Source: JAKOUY01 sp037045185 (lineage in GTDB: Bacteria; Actinomycetota; Acidimicrobiia; Acidimicrobiales; Ilumatobacteraceae). From it: a stretch of DNA of 64,000 nucleotides. Location of the stretch: the NCBI GenBank assembly GCA_037045185.1, contig JBAOHQ010000010.1, positions 124,001-188,000 of the forward strand, in the 5' to 3' direction. The notes below the pieces were generated by a model. That model did no database searches, was not told the origin of the DNA, and saw nothing but the letters and a program-made list of their open reading frames with translations. Of the stretch, positions 9,258-20,866 are shown piece by piece; the stretch's first letter is position 1, and each line of letters begins with the position of its first letter. The translations under genes were made by a program, and so were the position numbers.

Positions 9258-12013
9258 CGCGGCCCGAGGCTATCGGGGTCGTCCGCCTCGGCCGCAACCG
9301 TTTCGCTGCCAGCGGTGTCGCCCGCGTGGGGCGCCGCGGGGAGCGGTTCGTCGAGGAACGCCCCGGGCGCGCCGGACTCGACGGGCCGGTCGTCGAACAC
9401 CACGCCATCGGGCGGGGGTTCGGAGTCATCCGGTGGGGGTTCGGAGTCATCCGGTGGGGGTTCGGACCACACGTCCGCCAGCGCAGGGGCGGTCACGTGG
9501 TGCGGGTCGAGTGGCGCAGTTCCGGCGCTGGAGACCCACACCATCTGGCGGCGCAGGTCCATGTCACCCTGGCGGCGCATCCACACCAGGGCGAGGATGC
9601 CGAGCCCGGTCAACAGGTAGGCGACGATGTCGGTGGTGCTGCGCTCGAAGGCCAGGCGGACGTCGTTGGAGGTTGGCACCACGATCATCTGGTTGGCGCC
9701 GGCTCGGTACGGGCCGGTGGCCCCGTGGGCGGTCCAGTTGGGGAAGTAGCTCATCTTCACCAGCACGGGCACGCCCACCGTGTCGACGTGGAAGCTGAGG
9801 TCCTGATTGCCGAGGTGGACGTCGCTGACGGTGACCTCCGGCAGGGTGCGGACCTCGATCTCCTGGTCGGACTTCACCGGCTGGACATCGTCCTTGCCCA
9901 CCGGCTGGCGCCCCTCGGGGTCCTTGACCAGATCGACGCGCTGCCAGTCGGCGGGGCCATCGGTTGCCGGGATAGCCGGCCAGGCGTCCTGGTTGGTGAA
10001 CCACGAGGTGCCCAGCTCGAGGAACCTCTCCCGCTGGTCGCCGCCCCGATGGTTGACCACGACCGGCTCGGTGCTCAGCGGTTGGACCAGCGTGGTGTCG
10101 GGGATCTCGTAGATGACCCACGGCCCAGCCGATGCCACCTTCTTCAACGCCGGTTCCAGCGCGGCAGCCTCCTTGGCCTTCTGGGTGACGACCATCAGGT
10201 AGCGCACCCCGAGGGTTTCCATGTACTTGGCGCCGTGGGCCATGTCGAGGTCGCGGTAGTACAGGCCACGCACCGGGTTGGAGCTGTCGGCGCTGACCGC
10301 CGCGGCGGTGAGGAAGTGGTAGGGCGTGGTCCCCGAGGCCTCGAAGAACACGCCCTCCATGCTGGTGATGCACCCCTTGGTCCAGTGCGGCAGGAGCATG
10401 AACGCCATGGTGGTGCCATAGCCGTTGATCAGGCTGCTGTTTTCGTAGATGGCCCGCCCGCAACCGTGCCCCGGGTCCTTGCCGAGGGCATCCATCCGGT
10501 CGACCACGTCCTTGTACTCGGCGTACTTGTCATGCCCCTCGTAGCCCAAGAAGTTGTACCGGGTCCACCCGTCAGAGGCTGCCCGGTCAGCGCCAGAGCC
10601 CAGCTGGATCGGGTAGAACCCGAAGGCGCCCCAGGCGTACACCGACTTGCCGCGGACCTTGATGTCCTTGGCCCCCGGCATCGAGCGGTAGGCGAACAGC
10701 AGGCTGATCAGGACGACGATGCCCATCACCCCGGCGGTGGCCGCGCCGGTGATCCAGGCGGCCTGCTCGGTGGGCTCACGGCGCACCTGGATGTACGCGG
10801 TGACCAGGCGAACCACCTCGACGATGCCCACCATCATCAGCAGCAGGCGCATCAGGTACAGGAACGGCAGGATGCGCGGGTTCCACAGCAGGCCCACCAG
10901 TGGCAGACTCTCGCGGGCCAGGTAGGTGGCGGCGAACAGGGCGACGCAGGTGATCCCCAGCCAGGCGCCGATGATGTGCCGCTTGGCGATGGAGACGACG
11001 AATCCGACCAGGGCGAAGCCGGACACGAGGATGTCGAGGAATGGCGACCAGGGGAAGAACATCGTCCAGAACGAGTCGTCGGTGCCCGACGGCCGCCCGC
11101 CGTACTTCATGTCGGTCATGTACTGGTGGTTGAGGACGAACGGGACCACCCAGAACGCCGACAGCAGGAACGCCGAGCCCAGCACCGTGGCCCCGTAGAT
11201 CAGCCGGCGGCGGTCGACCCACACGAGCCACATCAGCAGTGCCGCGCCCACGGTGAACAGCAGGACGATGCCGTGGCTGAGCATGGCGAGGGCCAGCAGG
11301 ATCGCCGTCCAACTGCGGTGCTTGCCGGTCTCCAGCCCCCTGGCGAACAACCCCAGGCCGAGCACGGCGAAGGACAGGGCGATGGAGAACGAGAACTCGC
11401 CGGCCATCGTGCTCTTCACGTTGCCGCCGAGGAGGTAGAAGCTCTCGTCGTAGATGAACCACAGCGAGGCCAGGGCCATCAGCTCGGGGATCGGGAACAC
11501 GAACCGGGCCAGACGTCCGAAGGCCCAGCAGCACAACGGCAGGGTGACCAGCCCGAGGATGGTGACGACCTTGAAGGCGACGCCGTAGGGCAGGATCACG
11601 TCCAAGGCGACGATCATCAACGCCGGGATGACCATGTAGAAGCGGTACAGGGGGAACCCGGCGTACCAGTAGTTCGACCATCCGCTGAGCTGCCAGTGCG
11701 GCAGGAGCACGTCACGCAGGTAGGCCGGGGCGAACACGTGAGCGCCCATGTCACCGCCGGTGGGGGTGTTGTCGCGCAGCACCAACCCGGGGAAGTGGAC
11801 CACCTCGAACACGCTGAAGGTGGCCCCGATCAGGATCACGGTGGCGGTGATCGACTGGACCAACCGCTCGGTCGTCCACGGTCGCTGGGCCCAGTTGCGG
11901 ATTCTGGCGATCGGTCCGCGGCGCAGGTACCACGGCTCGGCGGCAGGCGACACGACGGACACCTCGTCGGCTGCCACGTCCTCGGCGCGCTCGGTCAGTT
12001 CATCGAGGCTCAT
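9254..12013 (-). CDS. Large membrane protein, PTPS-related / GT-C-like
   Basis: A 919-residue polytopic protein. Residues 1-50 are cytoplasmic, followed by at least ten membrane spans to about residue 480. The first extracellular loop has DNTPTGGDMGAHVFAPAYLR and HWQLSGWSNYWYAGFPLYRF. The acidic residues in the loop and the following WYAGFP stretch are typical of the '6-pyruvoyl-tetrahydropterin synthase related' membrane family (PF10131). That family resembles lipid-linked sugar transferases of the GT-C fold. A large extracytoplasmic domain, a last span near residue 800 and a Pro/Glu/Asp-rich tail with repeats follow. It overlaps manB by four bases. ATG 12013 has AAAGGA upstream; ATG 12025 is an alternative start. 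A role in surface glycan assembly is inferred. Confidence 0.75.
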   Translation of the reverse strand: MSLDELTERAEDVAADEVSVVSPAAEPWYLRRGPIARIRNWAQRPWTTERLVQSITATVILIGATFSVFEVVHFPGLVLRDNTPTGGDMGAHVFAPAYLRDVLLPHWQLSGWSNYWYAGFPLYRFYMVIPALMIVALDVILPYGVAFKVVTILGLVTLPLCCWAFGRLARFVFPIPELMALASLWFIYDESFYLLGGNVKSTMAGEFSFSIALSFAVLGLGLFARGLETGKHRSWTAILLALAMLSHGIVLLFTVGAALLMWLVWVDRRRLIYGATVLGSAFLLSAFWVVPFVLNHQYMTDMKYGGRPSGTDDSFWTMFFPWSPFLDILVSGFALVGFVVSIAKRHIIGAWLGITCVALFAATYLARESLPLVGLLWNPRILPFLYLMRLLLMMVGIVEVVRLVTAYIQVRREPTEQAAWITGAATAGVMGIVVLISLLFAYRSMPGAKDIKVRGKSVYAWGAFGFYPIQLGSGADRAASDGWTRYNFLGYEGHDKYAEYKDVVDRMDALGKDPGHGCGRAIYENSSLINGYGTTMAFMLLPHWTKGCITSMEGVFFEASGTTPYHFLTAAAVSADSSNPVRGLYYRDLDMAHGAKYMETLGVRYLMVVTQKAKEAAALEPALKKVASAGPWVIYEIPDTTLVQPLSTEPVVVNHRGGDQRERFLELGTSWFTNQDAWPAIPATDGPADWQRVDLVKDPEGRQPVGKDDVQPVKSDQEIEVRTLPEVTVSDVHLGNQDLSFHVDTVGVPVLVKMSYFPNWTAHGATGPYRAGANQMIVVPTSNDVRLAFERSTTDIVAYLLTGLGILALVWMRRQGDMDLRRQMVWVSSAGTAPLDPHHVTAPALADVWSEPPPDDSEPPPDDSEPPPDGVVFDDRPVESGAPGAFLDEPLPAAPHAGDTAGSETVAAEADDPDSLGPR
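9414..9466. repeat. 21-bp in-frame tandem repeat, 2.5 copies
   Basis: Copies begin at 9414, 9435 and 9456. They encode the EPPPDDS repeat in the cytoplasmic tail of the membrane protein on the minus strand. Unit length is a multiple of three, so copy-number change keeps the frame. Confidence 0.85.
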
Positions 12014-12077
12014 AGGCGGGCACATCCTTTCATCCGGCGCGTCGTGCCACCCGGCGCGCCATGGATTTTCCTGGACC

Positions 12078-12807
12078 TCACCGCGACGCCACCACGAGGG
12101 CCGCGGCGTTGAACGCGGCGTGGGCGACGATCCCGAGCCCGAGCCGGCGGGTCACGCTGAACGAGACGGCGAGCACCACGCCGACGAGGAACAGGCCAGG
12201 GAACTCCACCGGGCGGACGTGGATGGCGGCGAACAGCGCCGCCGAGGCGACGACGGCGACGATGTGGGAGAAGCGCCGTACGAGGCTGCCGTGGATGAGT
12301 CCGCGGTACACCACCTCCTCCACCAGCGGTGCGCCAACCACGACCATCAGCACGAGCAGCACCCAACCCACCCCCGTGGTGGCGCTCACCAGATTCGCGG
12401 GCGTTCTTCTCCAACTTGGCCTGGTCGAACGTGGCGGGCCAGGCGCGCCGCAGCGGCCAGTACAGCGCCGGGACGGCCAGCAGTTGGGTGGCGATACCGA
12501 TGGGAATCCCCCCGAGATCGGCCGGTCTGAACCGCAGCCCGTAGTCGTCGGCGATGTGACCGGAGCCGTCTCGCCGAGAGACCAGCCCGGCAGCGCCAAC
12601 CATGACCACCCAGCCGATGGCGGTCCCCACGGCGAGGAACCAGGCCATCCCGGCCACATGCGTGGGCGCCCCGCCGGCCTGGAACATCGCCGCGCCCACC
12701 AGTCCACCGACCAACCAGGCGATGAGCCAGGCGCCGAGCGCCACGCTCGCGGTGATGCCCACCGGGGCAGGGTGCCGCTCGTCGAGCTGGGGAAACGTGT
12801 CGGACAT
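12078..12807 (-). CDS. CPBP-family intramembrane protease (frameshift near 12396)
   Basis: A predicted CAAX/Rce1-type intramembrane protease of about 242 residues. The N-terminal frame gives the first spans (GAWLIAWLVGGLVGAAMF, FLAVGTAIGWVVMVGAAGLV) and the GLRFRPADLGGIPIG segment. The second frame carries the catalytic motifs: VEEVVYRG (the EExxxR signature), a histidine in ALFAAIHV, and a last HAAFNAAAL. The frames meet near 12396 in a CCCGCGAAT context, where one missing CG pair would join them. In bacteria such proteins process peptides or act in immunity to bacteriocins, but the substrate here is unknown. It is the gene upstream of the PTPS-related protein, 64 nt away. Confidence 0.8.
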
Positions 12808-12833
12808 GAACGTCCGAGGCTACCGGCGCGCCG

Positions 12834-13064
12834 TCAGCCGGCCAGGAGGTGGGCGCCGACGAGGTCGGCCGACACCCGCCGGTCGTGGAGCTGCCAGCCG
12901 TGGGGCACCGACACCCTGGCGGTGTGCCGCTCACACAGGTCGTAGCAGTGCGGGTCGCGTTCGGGGGTCAGCTCGTCGATCCACACCTGGGCCCGGCGAT
13001 AGTGGTAGGTCAGCGTTGCAGCGGCGGTCTCGGCGCACCCGGTGCGCGTGCAATGGCGGCTCAT
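12834..13064 (-). CDS. DUF3499 family protein
   Basis: A 76-residue protein of the actinobacterial DUF3499 family. It starts MSRHCTRTGCAETAAATLTY and has a second cysteine pair in HCYDLCERHTAR, so the four cysteines and nearby histidines probably form a zinc site. GWQLHDRRV follows, as in relatives. No function is known. In mycobacteria and Streptomyces, as I recall, this gene is kept close to manB and to surface-polymer genes, as it is here. A TAGCGT box 9 nt upstream of the ATG at 13064 on the minus strand suggests a promoter divergent from that of ftsH. Confidence 0.85.
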   Translation of the reverse strand: MSRHCTRTGCAETAAATLTYHYRRAQVWIDELTPERDPHCYDLCERHTARVSVPHGWQLHDRRVSADLVGAHLLAG

Positions 13065-13157
13065 CGGGCGGACACGCTAAGCCGCCTCCGCGACCGAATG
13101 GTGGATGGCTGCACCGCCAGCGGGCCGCGCCGCCGAACCATCGCCATCCAGGGGCCG

Positions 13158-13163
13158 TAGCAT
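13158..13163 (+). promoter_or_regulatory. Leaderless -10 box (TAGCAT) of ftsH
   Basis: TAGCAT is followed by 6 nt and then the ATG of ftsH at 13170. No Shine-Dalgarno site is present, so the transcript probably begins at the start codon. Confidence 0.55.
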
Positions 13164-13169
13164 GGATCC

Positions 13170-15095
<1,926 letters not shown>

Positions 15096-15127
15096 CGGTC
15101 CCGGTCCCCGACCGGGGTCCGCCTGGG

Positions 15128-15595
15128 CTACGGCGCCGTGTCGTGGCGGTGGCAGTGGCCGTCCACGCCGCTCGGGGTGGAGCCCGGCTGGCGAACCTCG
15201 GCGACGGCTGCCCACAGATCGGTGGCGGTCACCGGCCCGATGAAGCTGGCCCGAACCACACCGGCCTGATCGGCCACCACCACCATCGGGACGGCGTCGA
15301 CGGCGTACTTGGCGTGCAGTGTTCGGTCGGCGTTGAACTCGGCCTCCACCACACCCACCTGATGGCTGGCCAGGACCTGCGCCTTGCGCTTCATGTCGGC
15401 GCACGCCGCGCAGGTGGACGAGCTGAACAGCACGAGCAGCCACGGTTCACTGGCGACGAAGTCGGCACGGTCGAGCTGCACCGGCGCCCGGTACGCGGGC
15501 TGCGTGGGCGGGGCGGGCGCCTGCCGGCGGCGCAGGACCGTGGCGACGACCAACGCCACGACGACGACCGCGGCAGCGACGATCACCTGCGTCAC
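15128..15595 (-). CDS. Membrane-anchored thioredoxin-like protein
   Basis: A 155-residue protein with an N-terminal membrane anchor (VIVAAAVVVVALVVATVL) and a thioredoxin fold. The active site reads SSSTCAACADMKRKAQVL, a CxxC motif with an Ala-Ala pair. The cis-proline follows in YAVDAVPMVVVAD. It would act as a disulfide oxidoreductase outside the membrane, or be involved in cytochrome or envelope protein maturation. The Ala-Ala dipeptide gives no clear hint of direction. The C-terminus is His-rich (GHCHRHD). The GTG start lies 6 nt after the DUF5719 stop, so the two genes are probably cotranscribed. Confidence 0.8.
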   Translation of the reverse strand: MTQVIVAAAVVVVALVVATVLRRRQAPAPPTQPAYRAPVQLDRADFVASEPWLLVLFSSSTCAACADMKRKAQVLASHQVGVVEAEFNADRTLHAKYAVDAVPMVVVADQAGVVRASFIGPVTATDLWAAVAEVRQPGSTPSGVDGHCHRHDTAP

Positions 15596-15601
15596 GCCGA
15601 G

Positions 15602-17057
15602 CTACCCGTTCAGCGGGACCGAACCGGTGCGCCCGGGCAGGCCATGGCCACGGGGCAGTTCCCGTTCGACGAAGATCTGGCACGAGGTGCAGTCGACCAG
15701 CATCGGCTTGCCCGACAGCTCCGCCGGGACGTCGGTGAAGTCCAGGCTGACGCTGCCTCGGGCGGCGATGTCCACCTTGGCCAGGCTGGGGATGTCGACG
15801 AAGCCGTCGGGGCCCAACGCCTTGACCGTTAGGTAGGCGTCGACGTTGTTCACGTTGAACACCCGGAGCGCGTCGCTGACGTCCCCGGAGGGCGTGACGA
15901 CCATGCTCCAGCGCTGGGTGACCAGGGCCCCGGGGATGCCAGGGATCACGTTGGTCGAACCGTTGCGCGTCCGGGCCTGCTCGACCAGGAAGTTGGCCGG
16001 GGTGTCCAGCGACGTGGCGAACACCAGGCCGAAGCGGGCGTCGGGCAGACCGGTCAGGTCAGACCCTGACCCCTTTGACATCACCACACTGCGCACGCCG
16101 CCGGCGTCGACGGTGATGGTGGGCTGGGTCAGCTCCGGATCCAGCCCGGGGTCGAGCGGCACGACGGTGACGTCGATGGGCGTGGGGTTGGGGTTGTAGA
16201 TCGTGTACACGGTGCGGATGCCCGCCCCGACCTCGTTGTCGGCGAAGTAGTACTGGTCGTACAGGCCCGGCGAGCCCAGCGTGAGCGAGAAACCGGTGCG
16301 CCCCCCGCCGCGGTAGGTCTGCACCCGGGCGGCCACCACACGACCGCGTGACGAGGTGACGGTGGCCGCCAGGACGTCTTCGTTCTGGGCTGCGGCGCCC
16401 AGGTCGACGGTGCCGACGGACTGGGCGGCGATGGGCATGCCCTGCAGACCGCTGGGCCGGCGAGTCCCGGTCGCGGTCACGATGACCACGTCGACGATGG
16501 CGGTGTCGGCGTAGGGGTTGGTGATCTGCAGCTGCTCGGTGCTGCCACCGGAGGTGAACCCGTCGGCGAAGTACCACTGGCCGGCGGCGGCATTGCTGCA
16601 CGCCGAGACCGAGTTGCCTGCCGGGTTGACGGCCCGCTGCTCCACCAGCCCGGCGCCACCGGTGAGCTCCACCAGCGCCGACAGGTAGGTCCCGCGTCTG
16701 CTGGGCGTCGTTCAGGTCGACCGTGTAGGCGCTGTTGGCCGGGATGGCCAACCTGACCCGCTGCGGGTCCGCACCCGCCTCGTTGGAGAACACCGTCGCC
16801 CAGCCCTGCAGCTCACCGCTGGTGGGGTTGGAGATCACCACCGTCCCGCCGGCGCCGGAGCCACGCGGGGCGCCGGGGCAGAACCACGACCCGGTGAGCT
16901 GCGTGCCGGTGGGGGCGAAGGGCATGCTGACCTGGCCCAGTTCGGTGAACGTGGGCGTGAGCCGCTCCGGGCGTGAGCCGTTGGTGGCCACGAGCGTCAC
17001 CAACGCGGCGACCGTGACCACCAGCACGCCGAGGCGGCGGAGGTTGATGCCCGCCAT
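15602..17057 (-). CDS. DUF5719 family secreted protein (frameshift near 16694)
   Basis: An extracytoplasmic protein of about 484 residues. The N-terminus (MAGINLRRLGVLVVTVAALV) is a signal or anchor sequence. The mature part has a cell-surface-like beta-rich composition: FCPGAPRGSGAGGTVVISNP, then WYFADGFTSGGSTEQLQITN and QYYFADNEVGAGIRTVYTIY. These match the DUF5719 family, which I recall next to a glycosyltransferase/membrane gene in actinobacteria. The frame breaks near 16694 (ACGCGGG). One restored CG pair gives TRGTYLSALVELTGG. The start overlaps the stop of the upstream glycosyltransferase gene by one base (TGATG), so translation is coupled. Function unknown; a cell-wall role is inferred from context. 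Confidence 0.8.
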
Positions 17058-20000
17058 CAGCCGTCCCCCCACACATCGTCGAGCGGTTGGCCGCCGTGCC
17101 ACGGGGCCATCGCGAACTGCTCGTCGTCCATGGTCATCACCGGCTGGCTGGGGCGGGCAATGACGCCGCGGCGCCGGCGCCACCAGGCCAGCGGATCGAT
17201 ACGTGTCGCGGCCAGGACGACGAGGGCCCACAGGATGGCCTGGGCCACGAGCGCCAGCGTCCGCGAGAACGGCGTGTCGTGGCGCAGCGTTGCCTGGCCG
17301 CCGACCGGGAGATCGAAGGCGCTGGTCTGGCCAAACGCCGGGCGTGCGCCGACGCGTTGGCCGTCCACCGTCAAGCGCCAGTTGTCGTCGAGCGGGGAGG
17401 CGACGTGCAGCACCCGCCCGAGCACTTCGCCGGTTGCCGGCCCGCGGTCGGGCGCCCCGACGGCGAACGGGGTACCGCCCTGCAGGTCGGTGGCGGCGAT
17501 GACGCCGAGGTCGTCGGAGGTGCTCGACGCCGCCCCGGCCTCGCTGAGCACGGAACGGATGGGAGTCCAGGCCCGGTTCTCGTACACCACGTACTTCAGT
17601 GGTCCGAGCAGGGGTTTGCCGAGATCGAGTTGGTCGTCCAAGGCGTCTTCCAGACCGACCGGGCGCGCCAGCGGCTCCTCGCTGCTGGTGCCGTCGTCGG
17701 CGGGGATGATCACGTAGCGGATGGCGTAGGGGGCCAGCAGCCACCCGGCGCGAAACGTCGTGCCGTCGGCGATGGCGTCGATGGCGTCACGGACGCTGCG
17801 CTCGGCATCGGTCGGGGTACCCGACCAGGCATCGTCGACGGTCAGCGGGCCGTCGCTGCTCAGCGCGTAGGCGATACCCGGCCGGTAGGTCCACGCGCCC
17901 ACCGGCATGAGCCGCGGATCGCCCAGCCACAGGACCCGGTAGTTGCCCTCGGCCGGGTCCGTCGGGAGCTGCCCGACGACCGAGAGCAGCGTGGAGCGGG
18001 GCGTGTTCCAGCGCCCGCTGGCCACGTTGACGCCGCCAGGCACCAGCCCGAGGCCAAGGCCTGCCGTGCACAGCAGGCCCACCGGTTGACGCCAGCCGAA
18101 CCCGCCCACCATCACGTCGTCCTGCATCGCCGCGGTGAAGCACGCCGCGCCGAGGGCCAGCCCGACGGCGACGGGCGCCAGCAGGATGCCCGGCTCCGGC
18201 GGGTTGACGCCCAGGGCGTTGCGGTCGGCCAGCACGGCCAGGACGAGGAACACGATGGCGAGCGCCGCGCCGCGCACCGCCCAGGTGAACCGCCAGCCCT
18301 TGGCCAGCAGTAGCGCCCCGAGCAGGGGCAGGTACAACGCCAGCGCCAGCGCGCCCAGGGTGACGTCTCCGAGATCGAACCTGGCCAGCCCGAAGACGCT
18401 GTGACCGCCGCCGCCGGCGGGGGCGACACCGGTGATGGACGTCCAGCCGCCCTTGGCGAACCAGGTCCGCGACCACGGCAGCTGCAAGAGGATCGCGGCC
18501 ACCATGGCCGCCGCAGCGTGGCCGGCCATGCTGACCGAGGCCCGCCAGGTGCTCCCCACGGCGTAGCCGGCGACGCCCAGGACGACGGCGACGACGGCCA
18601 CCAGCAGCGGATAGGTGGGCGCGAACGCGGCCGGCACGGCCACGGTGAGCACCAGGAGGGCGAACAGGCGGACCTGGCGGCGGGGCTCGTGCACCGTGTA
18701 GGCCTCGACCAGGTCGTCGCCCACGCCACCCAACGACTCCAGCCCGGCGCAGCGGCGCAGCAGGTGCACGGACCAGGGCAGCGCCGCGTAGCAGGCCAGC
18801 GCCGACCAGCGCCCGCCGGCGATCAGGGCCACGGGGAGCGGCACCGCGGCGTAGGTGCACAGCCCGGCGATGCGCGCCCGGGCCGTGGGGAACAGCCGCC
18901 CGAGCCGCCACATCCCGAGCATCCCGCCGAGGTACAGGCCGACCACGCACACCGTCTGCCACAGGCCCATGTGGAAGCCGGTCAGCACGCTGCCGAGGGC
19001 GACCATGGCCGCGCCGGTGGGGGCAGGGTCGGCCGAGCCGAGACCGTGCGACCACCACCCGCTGCGGAAGTCGGCGAGCAGCTTGGCCGGGCTGGACGGG
19101 AACGGCAGGAACTGCCCGAAGCTGGGCACCCGCCCGGTGATCAGTTGCCGGCTGCCCACGACGAGCAGCACGAGCAGGGCGATCCAGGCCACGGCCGGGG
19201 CCGAGCCGGCGGTCTGCCGCCAGCGGCGCTCGACCGAGGCCTCCGGGTCGACCGGCGCCGTGCCCCGGTTGCGGAACCACGCGGCGAGCCGGGCGCTGCC
19301 GCGCAGTTGCAGGCTGGCCACTTCGTGGGACGGGACACGACGCAGCGGGCGCACGTCACGGCGCCGGGCGGTGATGCCCAGGACACGCGGGATCAACCCG
19401 ACGGTGGCGCGCAGTGCGTCGAAGGCGCGTCCGGCGGTCCCGGTGAACAACCCGACGATGAGCTGGCCGAGGGTCAGGGTCAGATGGCGGATCATGACCA
19501 GCGGCAGCCGCCCGGCGCCGGTGAGCGTCGCCACCGTGAACATCCGGTTCCGTGCCGCCATCGCCTGATGGTCGAGATCGGGGCGGCGCGTGGTCAGCGC
19601 GCCGATGTGGCGAGCGCGGGCCAGCGGGGCCACCACGCTGCCGCGCCCCGCCGAGGTGGGCCCGCCAGCACAGCTCGACGTCGTCGCCGTGGAAGCGGAT
19701 GCTCGGGGAGAACCCGCGCAGGGCGCGGAACAGGTCGGCGCGTATCAGCATGCACGCCGACGGCAGGGCGAACACGTCGCTGACGGAGTCGTGCTGCTCC
19801 TGGTCTGCCTCGCCGGGTTGCAGGTACGTGTCGACCTCGCCGAAGGCGTCGACGCCGAGGCCGACGCGCTGGAGGATGCGCCGGTCCTCCCACTCGACCA
19901 GCTTGGGCCCGACGATGCCGGCGTTGCTGCGATACAGCTCCTCCACCAGCAGGCGGATCGTCGAGCGCTCCAGGGCGACGTCGTCGTGCAGGAAGCAGAA

Positions 20001-20273
20001 GAACCCGTTGTCGCCTTCGACCAGGTCGAGCACCTCGTTGGCGCTGGCCCCGAACCCGGGATCACCGGCGACCTGGCGGATGACCGCGTCGGGCAGCCGC
20101 TGGTTGACCAACTCGACGGCCTCGTCGCTGTCACCGCTGACGAGCACGAGGGTGCGCAGGTTGGCGTAATCCTGAAGGACCAGGCTGTCGAGCACCTCGG
20201 TGAACCACGGCCCAGGCTCGTGCACCACCATCACCGCCACGACCGGCGGATTGATCGTGTCGGTGGCGCTCAT
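17057..20273 (-). CDS. Family 2 glycosyltransferase fused to large membrane domain (frameshift near 19643)
   Basis: About 1071 residues. Residues 1-210 are a GT-A glycosyltransferase domain: PPVVAVMVVHEPGPWF, DPGFGASANEVLDLV, the DxD-type FLHDDVALE, and a GDDVELCWRAH acceptor-site motif. The rest is polytopic, with about a dozen predicted spans, and ends in an outer beta-rich region (LTVDGQRVGARPAFG) plus one last span and a cytoplasmic tail. The frame breaks near 19643 (GGGCGCGGC), between RAHLGGAR and VVAPLARARH. The architecture suggests a polymerising or lipid-linked sugar transferase of the cell envelope. ATG 20273 gives a natural start before the Rossmann-like strand. It heads an operon with DUF5719 and the thioredoxin-like gene. 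Confidence 0.85.
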
Positions 20274-20373
20274 CGAATCCACGAGGCTAGCGGCCGGCGC
20301 CGTCAACAGTCCCGTCAGGATGTCATGAAACTGTCATGTTCGGTCCGGCGGTGCGACCAAGGTCACGAGCGGA

Positions 20374-20406
20374 GTGCTTGCAATAGTTAGCACCATGCCT
20401 GATACT
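20374..20406 (+). promoter_or_regulatory. Putative promoter and inverted repeat before FDLPK-repeat gene
   Basis: Inside the 140-bp divergent gap, a GTGCT...AGCAC inverted repeat (20374-20378 and 20389-20393) overlaps a TTGCAA element at 20378-20383. A GATACT element at 20401-20406 lies 17 bp further on, a normal -35/-10 spacing. The ATG follows 7 nt after GATACT. GGAGG at 20407-20411 is too close to the ATG for a good Shine-Dalgarno site if the promoter is real. A TGTCATG direct repeat (20321-20327 and 20332-20338) lies upstream. Confidence 0.45.
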
Positions 20407-20413
20407 GGAGGGC

Positions 20414-20764
20414 ATGAAGCTCCCCGAGTTCCCCTCCATCGACCTCACCAACGTCGACCTGCCCAAGTTCGACCTGCCCAAGTTCGACCTGCCCAAGTTC
20501 GACCTGCCCAAGTTCGACCTGCCCAAGTTCGACCCGGCTGACGTGCCGGCCGCCGCCCGCGACGCCGCCTACGCCGCGGTCGGTCTCGGCGTCATCACCC
20601 TCGAAGCCCTGCGCGCCCGGCGCACCGAGCTCACCGCGCTGATCGCCGAATGGGCCGACAAGGTGTCCGACACCGTCACCGACGACATCATCCCCCAGGT
20701 CCAGGCCGTGGCCCGGACCGCCCAGCAGCAGGTTCGCGAGCTGCTGCACCTCGGCGCGCACTGA
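20414..20764 (+). CDS. Small helical protein with FDLPK pentapeptide repeats
   Basis: A 116-residue protein that I cannot name. Residues 1-14 read MKLPEFPSIDLTNV. Five perfect DLPKF pentapeptides follow, encoded by an exact 15-bp DNA repeat. The rest (ADVPAAARDAAYAAVGLGVI onward) is predicted to be amphipathic helix: a hydrophobic patch at AAYAAVGLGVITLEAL, then a charged helix RARRTELTALIAEWADKVSD and a Gln/Ala/Val-rich end. There is no signal peptide and no cysteine. The layout recalls surface-active or granule-associated helical proteins such as phasins or HbhA, but this is analogy only. It is transcribed divergently from the glycosyltransferase gene and lies 102 nt before the flippase gene. 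Confidence 0.8.
   Translation: MKLPEFPSIDLTNVDLPKFDLPKFDLPKFDLPKFDLPKFDPADVPAAARDAAYAAVGLGVITLEALRARRTELTALIAEWADKVSDTVTDDIIPQVQAVARTAQQQVRELLHLGAH
20456..20530 (+). repeat. Perfect 15-bp tandem repeat, five copies
   Basis: The unit GACCTGCCCAAGTTC is repeated five times without a mismatch (starts at 20456, 20471, 20486, 20501 and 20516). It encodes the DLPKF repeat. Perfect conservation at the DNA level suggests recent expansion or ongoing slippage. Confidence 0.95.
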
Positions 20765-20866
20765 GCGCCGGCGCGGCGTCCCCCACGACAGGCGCCCTCG
20801 ACACTCGCCCTGATCGGGGCGCGGTGGCCCCTGCGGACGCCGCGCCCCGGTAGATTCGACGGCCGA

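Noticed and set aside
9326..12112. A 928-residue plus-strand frame opposite the PTPS-related membrane protein
   Set aside because: Its composition (His, Gly, Asp, Gln, Arg-rich) is typical of antisense frames in high-GC DNA, while the minus strand gives clear membrane spans and conserved motifs.
15103..15120. Terminator after ftsH
   Set aside because: Only a 5-bp stem with a mismatch and two further pairs can form. Too weak to call.
20456..20530. CRISPR-like array
   Set aside because: The repeats are contiguous 15-mers without spacers and encode a periodic peptide in frame.
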